From Gracilibacillus orientalis (lineage in GTDB: Bacteria > Bacillota > Bacilli > Bacillales > Amphibacillaceae): a stretch of 56,055 nucleotides of DNA. This document shows, piece after piece, positions 18,600-27,636 of this stretch (position 1 is its first letter; the number at the start of each line of letters is the position of its first letter). The stretch lies in NCBI RefSeq assembly GCF_900114645.1, contig NZ_FOTR01000019.1, positions 1-56,055 of the forward strand, written 5' to 3'. The notes under the pieces were generated by a model that saw nothing but the letters and a program-made list of their open reading frames with translations, made no database searches and was not told the DNA's origin. The position numbers were made by a program, and so were the translations under genes.

Positions 18600-18655
18600 A
18601 GTTATTCATCCTTCATGATACAATATTCAAATAAGACAAGAAAGGGGCAGCTAAG

Positions 18656-19642
18656 ATGGATACTGGTACTCACATTACAATGGGTATAGCCTTAGGAGGC
18701 ATTGCGACATTAGATCCAATTGTACAACAAGATACGACCCTATTTACAGCAGTAATGTTAGGGACAATAATAGGGTCACACGCACCAGACTTTGATACCG
18801 TACTAAAGCTCCGTGATAATGCCACATACATCCGGCACCACCGGGGTATTACCCACTCCATCCCGGCTGTCATTTTCTGGGGAATCTTGATTTCCTCGAT
18901 CATATACTTGTTCGTTCCAGAAGTTAGCTTTAGTCATTTATGGTTATGGACATTTCTTGCCGTAATTTTGCATGTCTTCGTTGATATTTTCAATGCTTAT
19001 GGCACGCAAGCGTACAGGCCATTCACAAAAAAATGGGTAGCGCATGGCTTTATTAGCACCTTTGATCCCTATATTTTTAGCCTTCACGTCATCGGGATCA
19101 TTGCATGGTTACTTGGTGCTAATCCTGGCTACACCTGGTTAATGATTTATTGTATTATTGTATTGTATTACATTAAACGGTATATCGACAAGCGGGAAAT
19201 TGTAAAGATGATTCATGGAAATTTTGACCATGTTGAACAAATTGCAACTTCTCCGACTATAAAACAAAATGTTTGGCGGATTGCCTTAACAACAGATCAA
19301 CACTATTTCGTCGGAAAGGTCAAGGATGGTCATATTGAAATTGATGATAAATTTTATAGGATCCCATTACCTGATGATCCCATAATCAAATTCGCCCTGA
19401 AAGATAAAAACATTTCTGCTTTCTTATCTTTTTCGCCGATTTATCGTTGGGAAATCAATATGTATGATGACTTTACCGAAGTGCGGTTCATTGATTTACG
19501 TTACCGTTCCGAAGGGCATTACCCATTTGTAGCAATCGTTCAAATTGATGATAATATGAGAATTATGAATTCTTATACCGGCTGGGTTTTCTCCGAGGAA
19601 AAATTACAAGATAAATTAAATTTGGACGGGAATATTGTCTGA
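18656..19642 (+). CDS. yfhP: YfhP-like membrane-bound metal-dependent hydrolase
   Basis: The 328-aa protein begins MDTGTHITMGIALGG and contains HAPDFDT and RHHRGITHS, the His/Asp motifs of the YdjM/DUF457 (LexA-binding/inner-membrane hydrolase) family. About five TM helices follow (about 75-180) and a soluble C-terminal half. B. subtilis YfhP is reported as a repressor of yfhQ; whether this one regulates mutY is unknown. The SD AAAGGGG precedes the ATG. Confidence 0.85.
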   Translation: MDTGTHITMGIALGGIATLDPIVQQDTTLFTAVMLGTIIGSHAPDFDTVLKLRDNATYIRHHRGITHSIPAVIFWGILISSIIYLFVPEVSFSHLWLWTFLAVILHVFVDIFNAYGTQAYRPFTKKWVAHGFISTFDPYIFSLHVIGIIAWLLGANPGYTWLMIYCIIVLYYIKRYIDKREIVKMIHGNFDHVEQIATSPTIKQNVWRIALTTDQHYFVGKVKDGHIEIDDKFYRIPLPDDPIIKFALKDKNISAFLSFSPIYRWEINMYDDFTEVRFIDLRYRSEGHYPFVAIVQIDDNMRIMNSYTGWVFSEEKLQDKLNLDGNIV

Positions 19643-19662
19643 GTCCAGAAATGTTTTTCCAT

Positions 19663-19698
19663 AAAAAAGATCACAGCATCCACACTGTGATCTTTTTT
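19663..19698. terminator. Bidirectional terminator
   Basis: The perfect 14-bp arms AAAAAAGATCACAG/CTGTGATCTTTTTT (19663-19676, 19685-19698) lie between convergent yfhP and yfhJ. Confidence 0.92.
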
Positions 19699-19966
19699 AA
19701 TGTAAGGTATCTTTTTCACCATAGATTAGTTTTTGATATCTCGGATATCTTGTGGCAAAGTCATCTAATTTATCACCATATTGTGCTATCCAGTGGCGTA
19801 CGATTTTCTTCGTCACTTCGACCCCTTCATATTTTCTACCCGCTTTAGCTCTTGTGGATTCAAAATCTTCCCAAAGTAACTCCACCCAACTACTTGCCTC
19901 TAGAAAGGTTAATGATGGGTTTTTTTGATGTAATTCCTTTGCTAGTCTTTGAATCGCTTCTTCCAT
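19697..19966 (-). CDS. yfhJ: YfhJ-like small protein (WVELL family)
   Basis: The 89-aa soluble protein contains SSWVELLWEDFESTRAKAG, the tryptophan-rich stretch that names the WVELL family (YfhJ of Bacillus). Function is unknown. It follows yfhH with a 20-bp gap and probably shares its transcript. The order yfhP/yfhJ/yfhH is that of B. subtilis. Confidence 0.85.
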   Translation of the reverse strand: MEEAIQRLAKELHQKNPSLTFLEASSWVELLWEDFESTRAKAGRKYEGVEVTKKIVRHWIAQYGDKLDDFATRYPRYQKLIYGEKDTLH

Positions 19967-19986
19967 CTTTACTTCCCTCGCTTATA

Positions 19987-20319
19987 TTAAGATTGTTTAT
20001 CCCCTAATATGGATAACGGCATCGCTTCTTCTGTTTCAAATTTTTGACCTAATAAATTGATGCGATGCCCCCAAGCAAACACACCATTTATATACGTGAT
20101 CTCAAATGTTTGACCTGGATCTCCAGCCAACTCATAGCGCTCACCTTTCGCAAAATCAGCTGGGTTAACGAGATAAGCGGCAGCCATTTGCATTTTTCGC
20201 TGGAGGATCTCATATTCACTAACATTTCCCCATTGCTCTGCCTTTTGCAATTTTTCCTTCAATTGTGCTACTTCTGCTCGTAATTCCTCAACCGTATATG
20301 TACTATATCTACGCTCCAT
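19987..20319 (-). CDS. yfhH: YfhH-like protein (DUF1811)
   Basis: This 110-aa protein has an N-terminal helical part with coiled-coil character (LRAEVAQLKEKLQKAEQWG) and a beta-rich end (GDPGQTFEITYINGVFAWGHRI). The small SH3-like C-terminal barrel fits DUF1811/YfhH. Function is unknown. It is first gene of the yfhH-yfhJ unit. Confidence 0.85.
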   Translation of the reverse strand: MERRYSTYTVEELRAEVAQLKEKLQKAEQWGNVSEYEILQRKMQMAAAYLVNPADFAKGERYELAGDPGQTFEITYINGVFAWGHRINLLGQKFETEEAMPLSILGDKQS

Positions 20320-20465
20320 TGTAACACCACCATGTAAGTTTCTACTTTCATTTTACCATTACTATGGCAAATGTTAAAATATCGTAAACTGGTACCGTAT
20401 TATTTTTGTATATGGTCCATTCCCTTGTATAATTAAGATAATCTTACAAAAAAGGATGATTCAGC

Positions 20466-21260
20466 TTGATTAAATTATTTGCTACAGATTTAGATGGAAC
20501 ACTATTAAAACCTAACAATGTCATCAAACAAGAAGATATAGAGGCTATTCATCGTTTAAAAGAGCACGGAATTGATTTTGCCGTTGCTACTGGAAGAATG
20601 GAACGAGATATCGTCAAAATCTGTACGGAAATAAATCATGATGCACACCGCATAAGTCAAAATGGTGCTTTTGTGGATACGAAAGATAATCAAAAAATCC
20701 TTACGAAAACGTTTGATGCAGCAACAAGCAGTGCCCTACATCAGGCAGTTGATACTTTTCCTAATCCTTTCTGCATTACAACAGCAGATGAATCATATAT
20801 TTCTTTTAAAACACCAGAAATAAAAGCATTGGAGGAAATTCTTTATTTTCCACTTGTGGAAGGTGTTGATTTTGCTAATGATTATAATGAAGCATTCTTA
20901 CCAAGTAAATACATGCTGCTTGGTGAAGAAAAAGATATTGTGAGTTTCCAGAAAAAGATAGATGAAACATTTCATGAGGTGTGTGAAAGCTATTTATCTG
21001 ACCCGCACTGTGTCGATATTGTGCCAAAAGGCGTAAGTAAAGCACTTGGATTAACAACATTAGCAGACTACCTCGATATTAAACCAGAAGAAATTGCAGT
21101 GATAGGGGATTCTTATAATGATATTCCGATGTTTGGCATGTCAGCTAACAGTTTTGCCATGAGCACAGCACCGGAAGCTGTTAAACAAAAAGCAACACAT
21201 GTCGTGGATGACGTATTTGAGGCGATTGAACTTATCCAAGGTAAAGTGAGCACTAGCTAA
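20466..21260 (+). CDS. HAD-superfamily Cof-type phosphatase
   Basis: The 264-aa protein has HAD motif I DLDGT (8-12, nucleophile Asp8, acid Asp10), motif II VATGR, Lys in SKALGL and motif IV IGDSYNDIPMF. A C2 cap sits between them, so it is a Cof/YidA-like sugar-phosphate or FMN-type phosphatase. The natural substrate cannot be told from sequence. The start is TTG with AAAGGATGA ten bases ahead. Convergent with recX. Confidence 0.9.
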   Translation: MIKLFATDLDGTLLKPNNVIKQEDIEAIHRLKEHGIDFAVATGRMERDIVKICTEINHDAHRISQNGAFVDTKDNQKILTKTFDAATSSALHQAVDTFPNPFCITTADESYISFKTPEIKALEEILYFPLVEGVDFANDYNEAFLPSKYMLLGEEKDIVSFQKKIDETFHEVCESYLSDPHCVDIVPKGVSKALGLTTLADYLDIKPEEIAVIGDSYNDIPMFGMSANSFAMSTAPEAVKQKATHVVDDVFEAIELIQGKVSTS

Positions 21261-21273
21261 TCAGTGCTCACTT
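21244..21273. terminator. Hairpin between convergent genes
   Basis: The perfect arms AAGTGAGCACT/AGTGCTCACTT (21244-21254, 21263-21273) cover the stop codons of both the HAD gene and recX. T-runs are weak. Confidence 0.6.
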
Positions 21274-22076
21274 ATATGTTCTTCTAAAAAGCGATTAATT
21301 AAATCAGATGCAAAGCCTTTGCGATACAAGGCTGCTTTTACTTTTTGTTTCAACGCATATCCATTATCTTCTTTCTGATATTTCATCACCAGTTTTTCAC
21401 CCTGATAGACAATAGCGTTGTACTCCTCACCATCGTCTCGCTCCACCTCAAGATTATTTAGCACTTCTGAAATAACATTGGATGTAAATCCTTTTTGCAT
21501 CAGTGATTGTTTTACACTATCTATTTGTTGCCGGTAAGATTTTTTGCTGGCAGCTTCTAATTTCTTTTTCGCCAATTTTTCTACTTTGTCGAATTGTTTC
21601 TCAAATGTATAGAAGGATAATGCCTGTTCCATATTAGATGCTTGAATGCCTTTCTCAGCCAGTTCCTTCTTTATCATTAATGGTCCTTTCGTTGATGTTT
21701 CCATTTTTGTTCGCACAAAAGCTTCACTAAAGGCTAGGTCATCCACTAACCCTTCCCGTCTCAAACGAGTGATTACTTCACCGATATAAGTATCATCGAC
21801 TTCTTTACGATATAAGTGGTCAATTAATTCCTTCTCAGAACGCATTCTGTAACTTAAATACTTAATAGAAAGGGTATATGCTTTATAAGATTCATCTTTT
21901 TCCTGAATTTGCTCAATCGTTTCAGGGGTAAGGAACTGCCCTTTTTGAAGATAATATTGAATGAGAATATCTTCATTCACACTAAAACCATAGTATTCTT
22001 GCTCATTTTCCTTTAAAAAAATATTAAAACGGTGCTTTGATTTCTTTTGCGTCGTTATTTTGGTTATTTCGGGCAA
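21261..22076 (-). CDS. recX: RecX, regulator of RecA
   Basis: RecX binds RecA filaments and modulates recombination. The 271-aa protein has the three-helix RecX repeats, including ALSIKYLSYRMRSEKELIDHL and LVDDLAFSEAFVRTK. The TTG at 22076 gives a start MPEITKIT, like B. subtilis RecX, and has GAGGTGAT upstream. The GTG three codons earlier lies inside that SD. Divergent from yfhF, as in B. subtilis. Confidence 0.92.
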   Translation of the reverse strand: MPEITKITTQKKSKHRFNIFLKENEQEYYGFSVNEDILIQYYLQKGQFLTPETIEQIQEKDESYKAYTLSIKYLSYRMRSEKELIDHLYRKEVDDTYIGEVITRLRREGLVDDLAFSEAFVRTKMETSTKGPLMIKKELAEKGIQASNMEQALSFYTFEKQFDKVEKLAKKKLEAASKKSYRQQIDSVKQSLMQKGFTSNVISEVLNNLEVERDDGEEYNAIVYQGEKLVMKYQKEDNGYALKQKVKAALYRKGFASDLINRFLEEHISEH

Positions 22077-22143
22077 ACTTATCACCTCATTATCATTTTA
22101 ACACACAAACATTTGTTCTACAAACGATATGGAGGGTCTCGCA

Positions 22144-23043
22144 ATGAACATTGCAATTGCTGGTGGAACCGGATTTGTCGGAAAACATGTAACAAAAGCA
22201 TTAATAGATCGTGGCGATTCAGTCTACATTTTGACTCGATCTCCTGAAAAATTTCAAAATAATAAACATGTATCCTATGTTGGCTGGTTACATGACGAAT
22301 TTCTACCAGAACAACATTTACCAAAGCTTGATGCAATCATTAATTTGGCCGGAGATTCCTTATTTGGTTATTGGACAAAAACAAAAAAGGACAGAATCTA
22401 CCAAAGTAGAATCAATGCGACATATGCCATTATCGACTTAATCCGAAATCTGCCAGAAAAACCTGAAGTACTTATTAATGCATCAGCGATTGGCTATTTC
22501 GGCACGTCAGAAGCGAAAACTTTCACGGAACATTCTGAAGAACATGGGAATGATTTTCTTGCCGAAGTAACAGAAGCATGGGAACAAACTGCATTACAAG
22601 CAAGATCTTGCGGTGTTCGAACTGTTTTGGCCAGACTTGGCGTCGTCTTGGGAGAGGAAGGTGCGTTACCTCTAATGGCCATGCCATTTCGCCTATTTGC
22701 CGGAGGAAAAATTGGTTCAGGTAAGCAGTGGGTATCATGGATTCATATTAAGGATGTTGTTGGCCTGTTGTTATATGCCATCGATCATCATAATGTTGAT
22801 CGTACCTTACATCTCACTGCCCCAAGTCCTGTTCAAAATAAAGAATTATCACATGTTCTTGCTCAAGCTTTAAAACGGCCAAACTGGTTTCCCACTCCCC
22901 GCTTTCTTATAAGAACGGTTCTAGGTGAAATGAGTATACTTGTTGTGGATGGACAAAAGGTTTTACCTGAAAAAGCAATGGAATCAGGCTATCATTTTCA
23001 TCACACTACGATCGACCAAGCATTATCCGAAATTTACAATTAA
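22144..23043 (+). CDS. yfhF: YfhF-like NAD(P)-dependent sugar epimerase family protein
   Basis: This 299-aa protein has a Rossmann fold GGTGFVGKHV (6-15), the family segment INLAGDSLFGYWTKTKK and a C-terminal DUF1731-type region (LPEKAMESGYHF). It is the TIGR01777/YfhF (SDR39U1-like) group, whose substrate is not established. The ATG at 22144 follows GGAGGG; an ATG five codons earlier contains that SD. It is next to recX as in B. subtilis. Confidence 0.9.
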   Translation: MNIAIAGGTGFVGKHVTKALIDRGDSVYILTRSPEKFQNNKHVSYVGWLHDEFLPEQHLPKLDAIINLAGDSLFGYWTKTKKDRIYQSRINATYAIIDLIRNLPEKPEVLINASAIGYFGTSEAKTFTEHSEEHGNDFLAEVTEAWEQTALQARSCGVRTVLARLGVVLGEEGALPLMAMPFRLFAGGKIGSGKQWVSWIHIKDVVGLLLYAIDHHNVDRTLHLTAPSPVQNKELSHVLAQALKRPNWFPTPRFLIRTVLGEMSILVVDGQKVLPEKAMESGYHFHHTTIDQALSEIYN

Positions 23044-23069
23044 CCGTAGCAGACGAAGAAGTCATGTAA

Positions 23070-23189
23070 CTATCCACATTAGTTATCCACAAACTTGTGT
23101 GTAACGTGGATAATATTTGTGGATCTTGTTGTGATAAGGATAATTATTCGTTGCTAAAATGGATTAATTTTTGGGGATAGTGTGGATAA
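23070..23189. promoter_or_regulatory. DnaA-box cluster
   Basis: Within 120 bp there are two perfect DnaA boxes: TTATCCACA (23083-23091) and its complement TGTGGATAA (23181-23189). Two one-mismatch boxes, CTATCCACA (23070-23078) and CGTGGATAA (23105-23113), and a two-mismatch box (23118-23126) also occur. The 304-bp gap 23044-23347 has no gene. Its rest is AT-rich leader of lrgA. Confidence 0.65.
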
Positions 23190-23324
23190 ATCAGCTAGAA
23201 GTTGTTATATTTGTTTTTTTCTGTTGATAACATTGTGTATATCAGCATCGCATATATTGATAACAATACACGTTTTCATTTTTGAAAAAAAATGCCTACT
23301 TGCGCACATGATTCTGTAAGGCGT

Positions 23325-23349
23325 ATGATAAGAGCGGAGGCCTTATCAT
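23325..23349 (+). promoter_or_regulatory. Inverted repeat around the lrgA ribosome-binding site
   Basis: ATGATAAG (23325-23332) and CTTATCAT (23342-23349) are perfect complements. They place the SD GGAGG in a 9-nt loop and the first two bases of the start codon in the stem. In mRNA this could dampen initiation. Confidence 0.5.
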
Positions 23350-23716
23350 GAAATATTTAAAAATTATCTTACAGATTAGTCTGCTATTTTTGTTTTATTA
23401 TATTGGTGAAGCGATCCAGTCAGCCTTTTCCTTATTCATACCAGGCAGCATAATCGGGATGCTACTGTTTTTTACATTGTTAAGTGGAAGACTTATCAAA
23501 GTCGAATGGATTGCTGACGGAATCGATTTATTGATGAGAGATATGCCCATTTTCTTTGTTCCCGTTACAGTTGGGGTTGTGCAATATTTAGATTTCTTTT
23601 ATGGAAAAGGGAGTTTACTAATTCCTTTGGTCATGCTTAGCACTTTTTTAATCATTGGTATCAGTGGATTCGTTACATCCTTGTTGCTGAAGAAAGAAGT
23701 GGATATTCATGACTAA
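23348..23716 (+). CDS. lrgA: LrgA/CidA-family holin-like protein
   Basis: The 122-aa protein has four TM helices and the LrgA/CidA signature FIPGSIIGMLLFFTLL. Family members are holin- or antiholin-like membrane proteins linked to control of murein hydrolases, and some act in transport of pyruvate-type metabolites. Whether this is the CidA or the LrgA type cannot be settled. The SD is AGCGGAGG. It overlaps lrgB by 8 bp. Confidence 0.88.
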   Translation: MKYLKIILQISLLFLFYYIGEAIQSAFSLFIPGSIIGMLLFFTLLSGRLIKVEWIADGIDLLMRDMPIFFVPVTVGVVQYLDFFYGKGSLLIPLVMLSTFLIIGISGFVTSLLLKKEVDIHD

Positions 23717-24395
23717 CTTTTGGATTGGAATCATTTTTTTAACCATTAGTATTGTTGTATATGCTATAACAAAAAAGATTTATCGTAAGTATCCAAATCC
23801 ATTTACATTACCGATTTTCTTAACTTCTGGTATTTTAATTATAGGTTTAGGGGTCAGCGATATTTCTTACCAATCATATATGCTCGGGGGTCAATGGATT
23901 GATTTGTTTCTCGGACCAATTGTTGTCGCACTGGCATTACCACTCTATCGCCAGCTTGACTTAATCAAAAAATACGCCCAGACGATTTTTATTGGCATAT
24001 TTGCAGGTTCAATCATCGGGATAATTACTGGTATTATCGGTGCAAAAATCTTAGGATTTGAAGATTGGATTATTCAGTCTGTTGCAGCTAAGTCGGTTAC
24101 CACACCCGTTGCATTAAGTATTACCGATACGGCAGGTGGCAATTTATCCTTTGCAGCTGTCTTTGTCATGATAGCAGGTATAAGTGGTGCGATGTTCGGA
24201 CCACTCATTTTACGATTACTTCGAATTAAACACCCTGTTTCAAGAGGGCTTGGTATTGGTACGGCATCACATGCGATCGGCACTTCCAAGGCATTGGAAT
24301 TAGGTGATCTGGATGGAGCGGTCAGTGCATTATCGATGACAATTAGTGCAGTCGTTGTATCCTTCTTGGTACCACTGTTTTTGAGTTTGCTATAG
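23709..24395 (+). CDS. lrgB: LrgB/CidB-family membrane protein
   Basis: This 228-aa protein has six or more TM helices and the LrgB signature KSVTTPVALSITDTAGG followed by SHAIGTSKALE. It pairs with the upstream lrgA product; the two-gene operon with overlapping ends is the usual arrangement. No lytSR regulator genes are in the window. Confidence 0.9.
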   Translation: MTNFWIGIIFLTISIVVYAITKKIYRKYPNPFTLPIFLTSGILIIGLGVSDISYQSYMLGGQWIDLFLGPIVVALALPLYRQLDLIKKYAQTIFIGIFAGSIIGIITGIIGAKILGFEDWIIQSVAAKSVTTPVALSITDTAGGNLSFAAVFVMIAGISGAMFGPLILRLLRIKHPVSRGLGIGTASHAIGTSKALELGDLDGAVSALSMTISAVVVSFLVPLFLSLL

Positions 24396-24541
24396 AGTGA
24401 TCACGTACAACCTATTTACAAGCAGTGCTATCTTTTTAAAACTTATATGTTGACAAAGTAGTTATGTTAGAGTTAGTTTATAGAATGGTTCTCTTAATGT
24501 CTGTAATACAAGTCAAACAGACATAGATGGAAGGTGATAGC

Positions 24542-24787
24542 TTGGGAATCGTGGTTGTAGAAATATGTGACAGTAACTTAATGAATACATTTGATATAGA
24601 GAATATTATCGAATCGGAATATCCGGAAGTGGCAGTTCTCATTAATGACTGCCTGAGTTTCTGCGGGTTATGCAGGCTAAAACCGTATGCACTGGTGAAT
24701 AACCGTCGAATCCACGGTAAAACACCAGAGGAAACCTTAGAGAAAATAAAAAAAGGCATTGAAGAAGAATTGGCTTTTTTCCAATAA
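24542..24787 (+). CDS. DUF1450 (YuzB-like) small protein
   Basis: This 81-aa cytosolic protein has NDCLSFCGLCRLKPYALVN, with three cysteines in the CxxxCxxC form of DUF1450 (YuzB family), and a helical C-terminus. The TTG at 24542 has GGAAGGTGAT directly ahead. An ATG five codons earlier (24527) overlaps the SD, so TTG is preferred. Function is unknown; the cysteines suggest metal or redox chemistry. Confidence 0.75.
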   Translation: MGIVVVEICDSNLMNTFDIENIIESEYPEVAVLINDCLSFCGLCRLKPYALVNNRRIHGKTPEETLEKIKKGIEEELAFFQ

Positions 24788-24822
24788 AAAAAGTGGTCCT
24801 TTCTATGGAACCACTTTTTTTG
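24786..24822 (+). terminator. Terminator of the DUF1450 gene
   Basis: AAAAAAGTGGT and ACCACTTTTTT form the stem at the gene end, followed by T residues. Confidence 0.88.
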
Positions 24823-24863
24823 TGTTATAATATGGAAAATTATAGATAGAAGGAGATGTTTGT

Positions 24864-25205
24864 TTGGCAAAAATACTTGTGCCTTTATACGTCTTTTTTT
24901 TAGGTGCTTCTCTGGCAAAGGAAGCTATTTCCTATTTCAATGAAGCTTCGTATTGGTTTGCTTTGCTTGGGGGACTGCTTGGTGTTTTATTAATTGTCTC
25001 TTTAGTTGGATTTTTTACAAACAAGAAATCACTACTTTGGCTTACTATCATTTCCGTTTCTTTATTTAGTCTCTATCTAATTGGCGCTAATATTTATATC
25101 TTTTTCACAGACTTTACAGCGGTTCTTTTTCCGCTTTTTATCAGCATTATCCTTTTGCCGATACATTTTTATATCATTCAATATACACACCGGATATTAT
25201 ATTGA
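24864..25205 (+). CDS. Small four-TM membrane protein, unknown
   Basis: The 113-aa product starts with TTG after AGAAGGAGA and consists of four hydrophobic segments (about 3-20, 28-52, 57-80, 84-108) with few charges. I recognise no family. It is convergent with ald. The good SD and membrane-type composition support a real gene. Confidence 0.6.
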   Translation: MAKILVPLYVFFLGASLAKEAISYFNEASYWFALLGGLLGVLLIVSLVGFFTNKKSLLWLTIISVSLFSLYLIGANIYIFFTDFTAVLFPLFISIILLPIHFYIIQYTHRILY

Positions 25206-25220
25206 AGAAACATCCCCGTC

Positions 25221-26339
25221 CTATTCAAAAACAGAACGGATGTCGATATATCTTTTATTATGTGCTTTTGCTACAGCTTCATGAACAATTTTTCCTTGAT
25301 ACGTGTTAACACCATTTGCGAAAACTTTATCAGATTGGACGTAATCTTTTAATCCATTGTTTGCAAGGTTAAAAATATATGGTGCTGTGACATTTGTTAG
25401 TGCATATGTGGCGGTTTTTGAGACAGCACCCGGAATATTAGCAACAGCATAATGATTGACGTTATGTTTAACGTAAACCGGATCTTCATGTGTCGTTACA
25501 CGATCAACCGTTTCAATCGAACCACCTTGATCGACCGCTACGTCAACAATAGCGGATCCTGGCTCCATCGTTTTAACCATTTCTTCAGTTACGAGCTTCG
25601 GTGCTCTTGCACCTGGAATCAGGACGGCACCTATTAGTAAGTCTGCTTTTCTTACCTGTTCCGCAATATTGAATTGATTCGATGCTAATGTCCGGATTTT
25701 ACCCTGGAATAAATCCTCTAATTGACGTAAACGTTCGATATTGATATCTAATAAGGTAACATTTGCTCCTAATCCAATTGCCATTTTTGCAGCATTGGTA
25801 CCTACTATACCTCCACCAATAATGACAACATTGGCTGGTGAAACACCCGGCACACCACTAGGAAGCACACCTTTTCCACCATGAACTTTTTCTAAAAATC
25901 TAACACCAGCTTGCACCGACATACGTCCTGCAATTTCGCTCATTGGTGTAAGTAATGGTAATCCACCGTTTGCCAGTTGAATCGTTTCATACGCAATACC
26001 CGTTGTTTTATTTTCCAATAAAGCTTCTGTTACTCCCTTTTCAGCAGCTAAGTGTAGATAAGTAAACAGAAGCAAATCTTTGCGGAAATAAGTAAACTCT
26101 GATGGCTGAGGTTCCTTTACTTTGACTACTAATTCTTGAGCCCAAACCTGGTCCGCTGAAGGTACAATAACTGCTCCTGCGCTTTTGTATGCCTCATTGT
26201 CCATACCACTTCCAAGTCCTGCCCCACTCTCTATTTTCACTTCATGATCTGCTTGTGTCAGCATCATAACCCCAGCAGGTGTGATTGCCACACGATTTTC
26301 ATTACTTTTGATTTCTTTTGGTACACCGATTTTCATCAT
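25221..26339 (-). CDS. ald: Alanine dehydrogenase
   Basis: Ald catalyses reversible oxidative deamination of L-alanine to pyruvate and ammonia with NAD+. Bacillus needs it for alanine use and sporulation. The 372-aa protein starts [21 protein letters not shown] and has [11 protein letters not shown] (substrate lysine), LHLAAEKG (catalytic His), the NAD fold [14 protein letters not shown] and [10 protein letters not shown]. Full length. Two adjacent ATG codons could serve as start, with AGTAGGTGAA upstream. Confidence 0.96.
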   Translation of the reverse strand: MMKIGVPKEIKSNENRVAITPAGVMMLTQADHEVKIESGAGLGSGMDNEAYKSAGAVIVPSADQVWAQELVVKVKEPQPSEFTYFRKDLLLFTYLHLAAEKGVTEALLENKTTGIAYETIQLANGGLPLLTPMSEIAGRMSVQAGVRFLEKVHGGKGVLPSGVPGVSPANVVIIGGGIVGTNAAKMAIGLGANVTLLDINIERLRQLEDLFQGKIRTLASNQFNIAEQVRKADLLIGAVLIPGARAPKLVTEEMVKTMEPGSAIVDVAVDQGGSIETVDRVTTHEDPVYVKHNVNHYAVANIPGAVSKTATYALTNVTAPYIFNLANNGLKDYVQSDKVFANGVNTYQGKIVHEAVAKAHNKRYIDIRSVFE

Positions 26340-26692
26340 TTCACCTACTTTCTCTTTGCTAGTATGGTATGAAAGTTTCTTATTATTCGTTTTCCCTTTT
26401 CCAGGTGAAAATAATACAAATAGTGAAAAAAGGATTTATTTTCTTCCAGTTGACCTGTGATCTTTTTCAGCGTCTTCGTCTTTATAATGGCTAATTATTC
26501 ATACATAAGTTACTATACAAATATCATGATGATCGATTTTCTCCTTCACTCTACTACTCTTTTACACAGCCTCCATTTAAGCAAGCAATGGACGACTAGG
26601 CTTTTCAAAAAATATTTCTGATGAAAAAACGAGAAATATTGAAGAAGGGATTGGGACATGGACTATCCGCTAATTCCTCTATAGATTCCGCC
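26340..26692. other. Intergenic region, no gene seen
   Basis: AT-rich, containing the ald leader next to 26340. The remainder shows no ORF with SD, repeat or RNA that I can identify. Confidence 0.5.
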
Positions 26693-26729
26693 AAAAAAAC
26701 ACCCTTCCTCAATACGAGAAACGGTGTTA
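26693..26729 (-). terminator. tRNA-Ala terminator
   Basis: AACACC (26698-26703) pairs with GGTGTT (26723-26728), with inner pairing CTTCCTC/GAGAAAC-like, followed by seven T residues on the minus strand. Confidence 0.75.
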
Positions 26730-26735
26730 GTAGGA

Positions 26736-26808
26736 TGGAGCATAGCGGGCTCGAACCGCTGACCCTCGCGCTGCCAGCACGATGCTCTCCCAACTGAGCT
26801 AATGCCCC
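26736..26808 (-). tRNA. tRNA-Ala (anticodon GGC)
   Basis: The minus strand reads GGGGCAT, D-arm GCTC-AGTTGGGA-GAGC, anticodon stem TCGTG/CGCGA with loop CTGGCAG, then AGCGG-TTCGAGC-CCGCT and ATGCTCC plus discriminator A. The anticodon GGC reads GCC/GCU alanine codons. The 3' CCA is not encoded. A TATAAT lies about 15 bp upstream (26826-26831 region), and a terminator follows. Confidence 0.95.
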
Positions 26809-26832
26809 GTATTTTCATAACTCTATTATAAT

Positions 26833-26861
26833 AAAAAAAGAGTCCGAATGCACGAACTCTT
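26833..26861 (-). terminator. yxlEFG operon terminator
   Basis: AAGAGTCCG (26838-26846) and CGAACTCTT (26853-26861), with one mismatch, form the stem, followed on the minus strand by a T-run. It overlaps the permease stop codon. Confidence 0.8.
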
Positions 26862-27636
26862 AATCAGCCATTTCTTTTGTCTTCAATATAAAATTGGACG
26901 CAACCATTAATAGGATGGAAAGACCTAATGTAACAGCAGACGCTCCCCATAACTCATTTGGTATAGTTCCTTCTGCCAACATGCCTGAGATGTGTTCACT
27001 AATACTATTCGGAAACCACGGCATCCGATACGAGAAAATCTGGTTAATCGCAGACATTGCCATAATCGTCACAATCGTTAGTGTTAACACAAGTCCAGGT
27101 ATTTTAACGACCGTATTATAGAAGATCGTTAACGATACTACAAAAATCAGCCAAATAAAATAAAACAGGAACAGACCAGTAAATTGTGCCACACTCAGAT
27201 CACCAAATAAAAGATTCACATAATACCAGCTGATTAACATACCGATCAAATAAGCTATGAATACTAATAGTAATTTAGCTGCCCATTTTGCTGAAATATA
27301 GGTAAAATAACTGACAGGTTTAACTAACACTAATTCCGCAACCCCACTTTTTCTTTCACCTGCAATCACTGCCATGGAGATCGCAACAATTACAAGTAAA
27401 CCGAGCATACTAACTTCTTGCAAACTTAGCATAATTGCTTCCGGAGGTCCCATTTTCGGAGCTTCAATCACTGCTCCTTCAGGCATTCCACCAACAGATT
27501 CTAATATTTGTGGTAAATAATAAGTTGACAATGGATCCATAATACAAATGATGATAAAAACGAGTGGAACCCAAATCCATTTAAAATTACGCCAGTCTTC
27601 TAATAATTCCTTTTTCAATATTGTGATCCATTGCAT
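26860..27636 (-). CDS. yxlG: ABC transporter permease, YxlG-like
   Basis: This 258-aa ABC-2-type permease has six TM helices, and GERKSGVAELVLVKPVSY is the typical cytoplasmic element after TM2. It overlaps the ATPase stop by one base. The trio of PLDc_N protein, ATPase and permease equals yxlE-yxlF-yxlG of the B. subtilis sigY operon, but sigY, yxlC and yxlD are absent here. Substrate is unknown. Confidence 0.75.
   Translation of the reverse strand: MQWITILKKELLEDWRNFKWIWVPLVFIIICIMDPLSTYYLPQILESVGGMPEGAVIEAPKMGPPEAIMLSLQEVSMLGLLVIVAISMAVIAGERKSGVAELVLVKPVSYFTYISAKWAAKLLLVFIAYLIGMLISWYYVNLLFGDLSVAQFTGLFLFYFIWLIFVVSLTIFYNTVVKIPGLVLTLTIVTIMAMSAINQIFSYRMPWFPNSISEHISGMLAEGTIPNELWGASAVTLGLSILLMVASNFILKTKEMAD

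Noticed and set aside
24478-24918. 146-codon minus-strand frame
   Set aside because: It is antisense to the DUF1450 gene, its terminator and the next gene's start; shadow of real genes.
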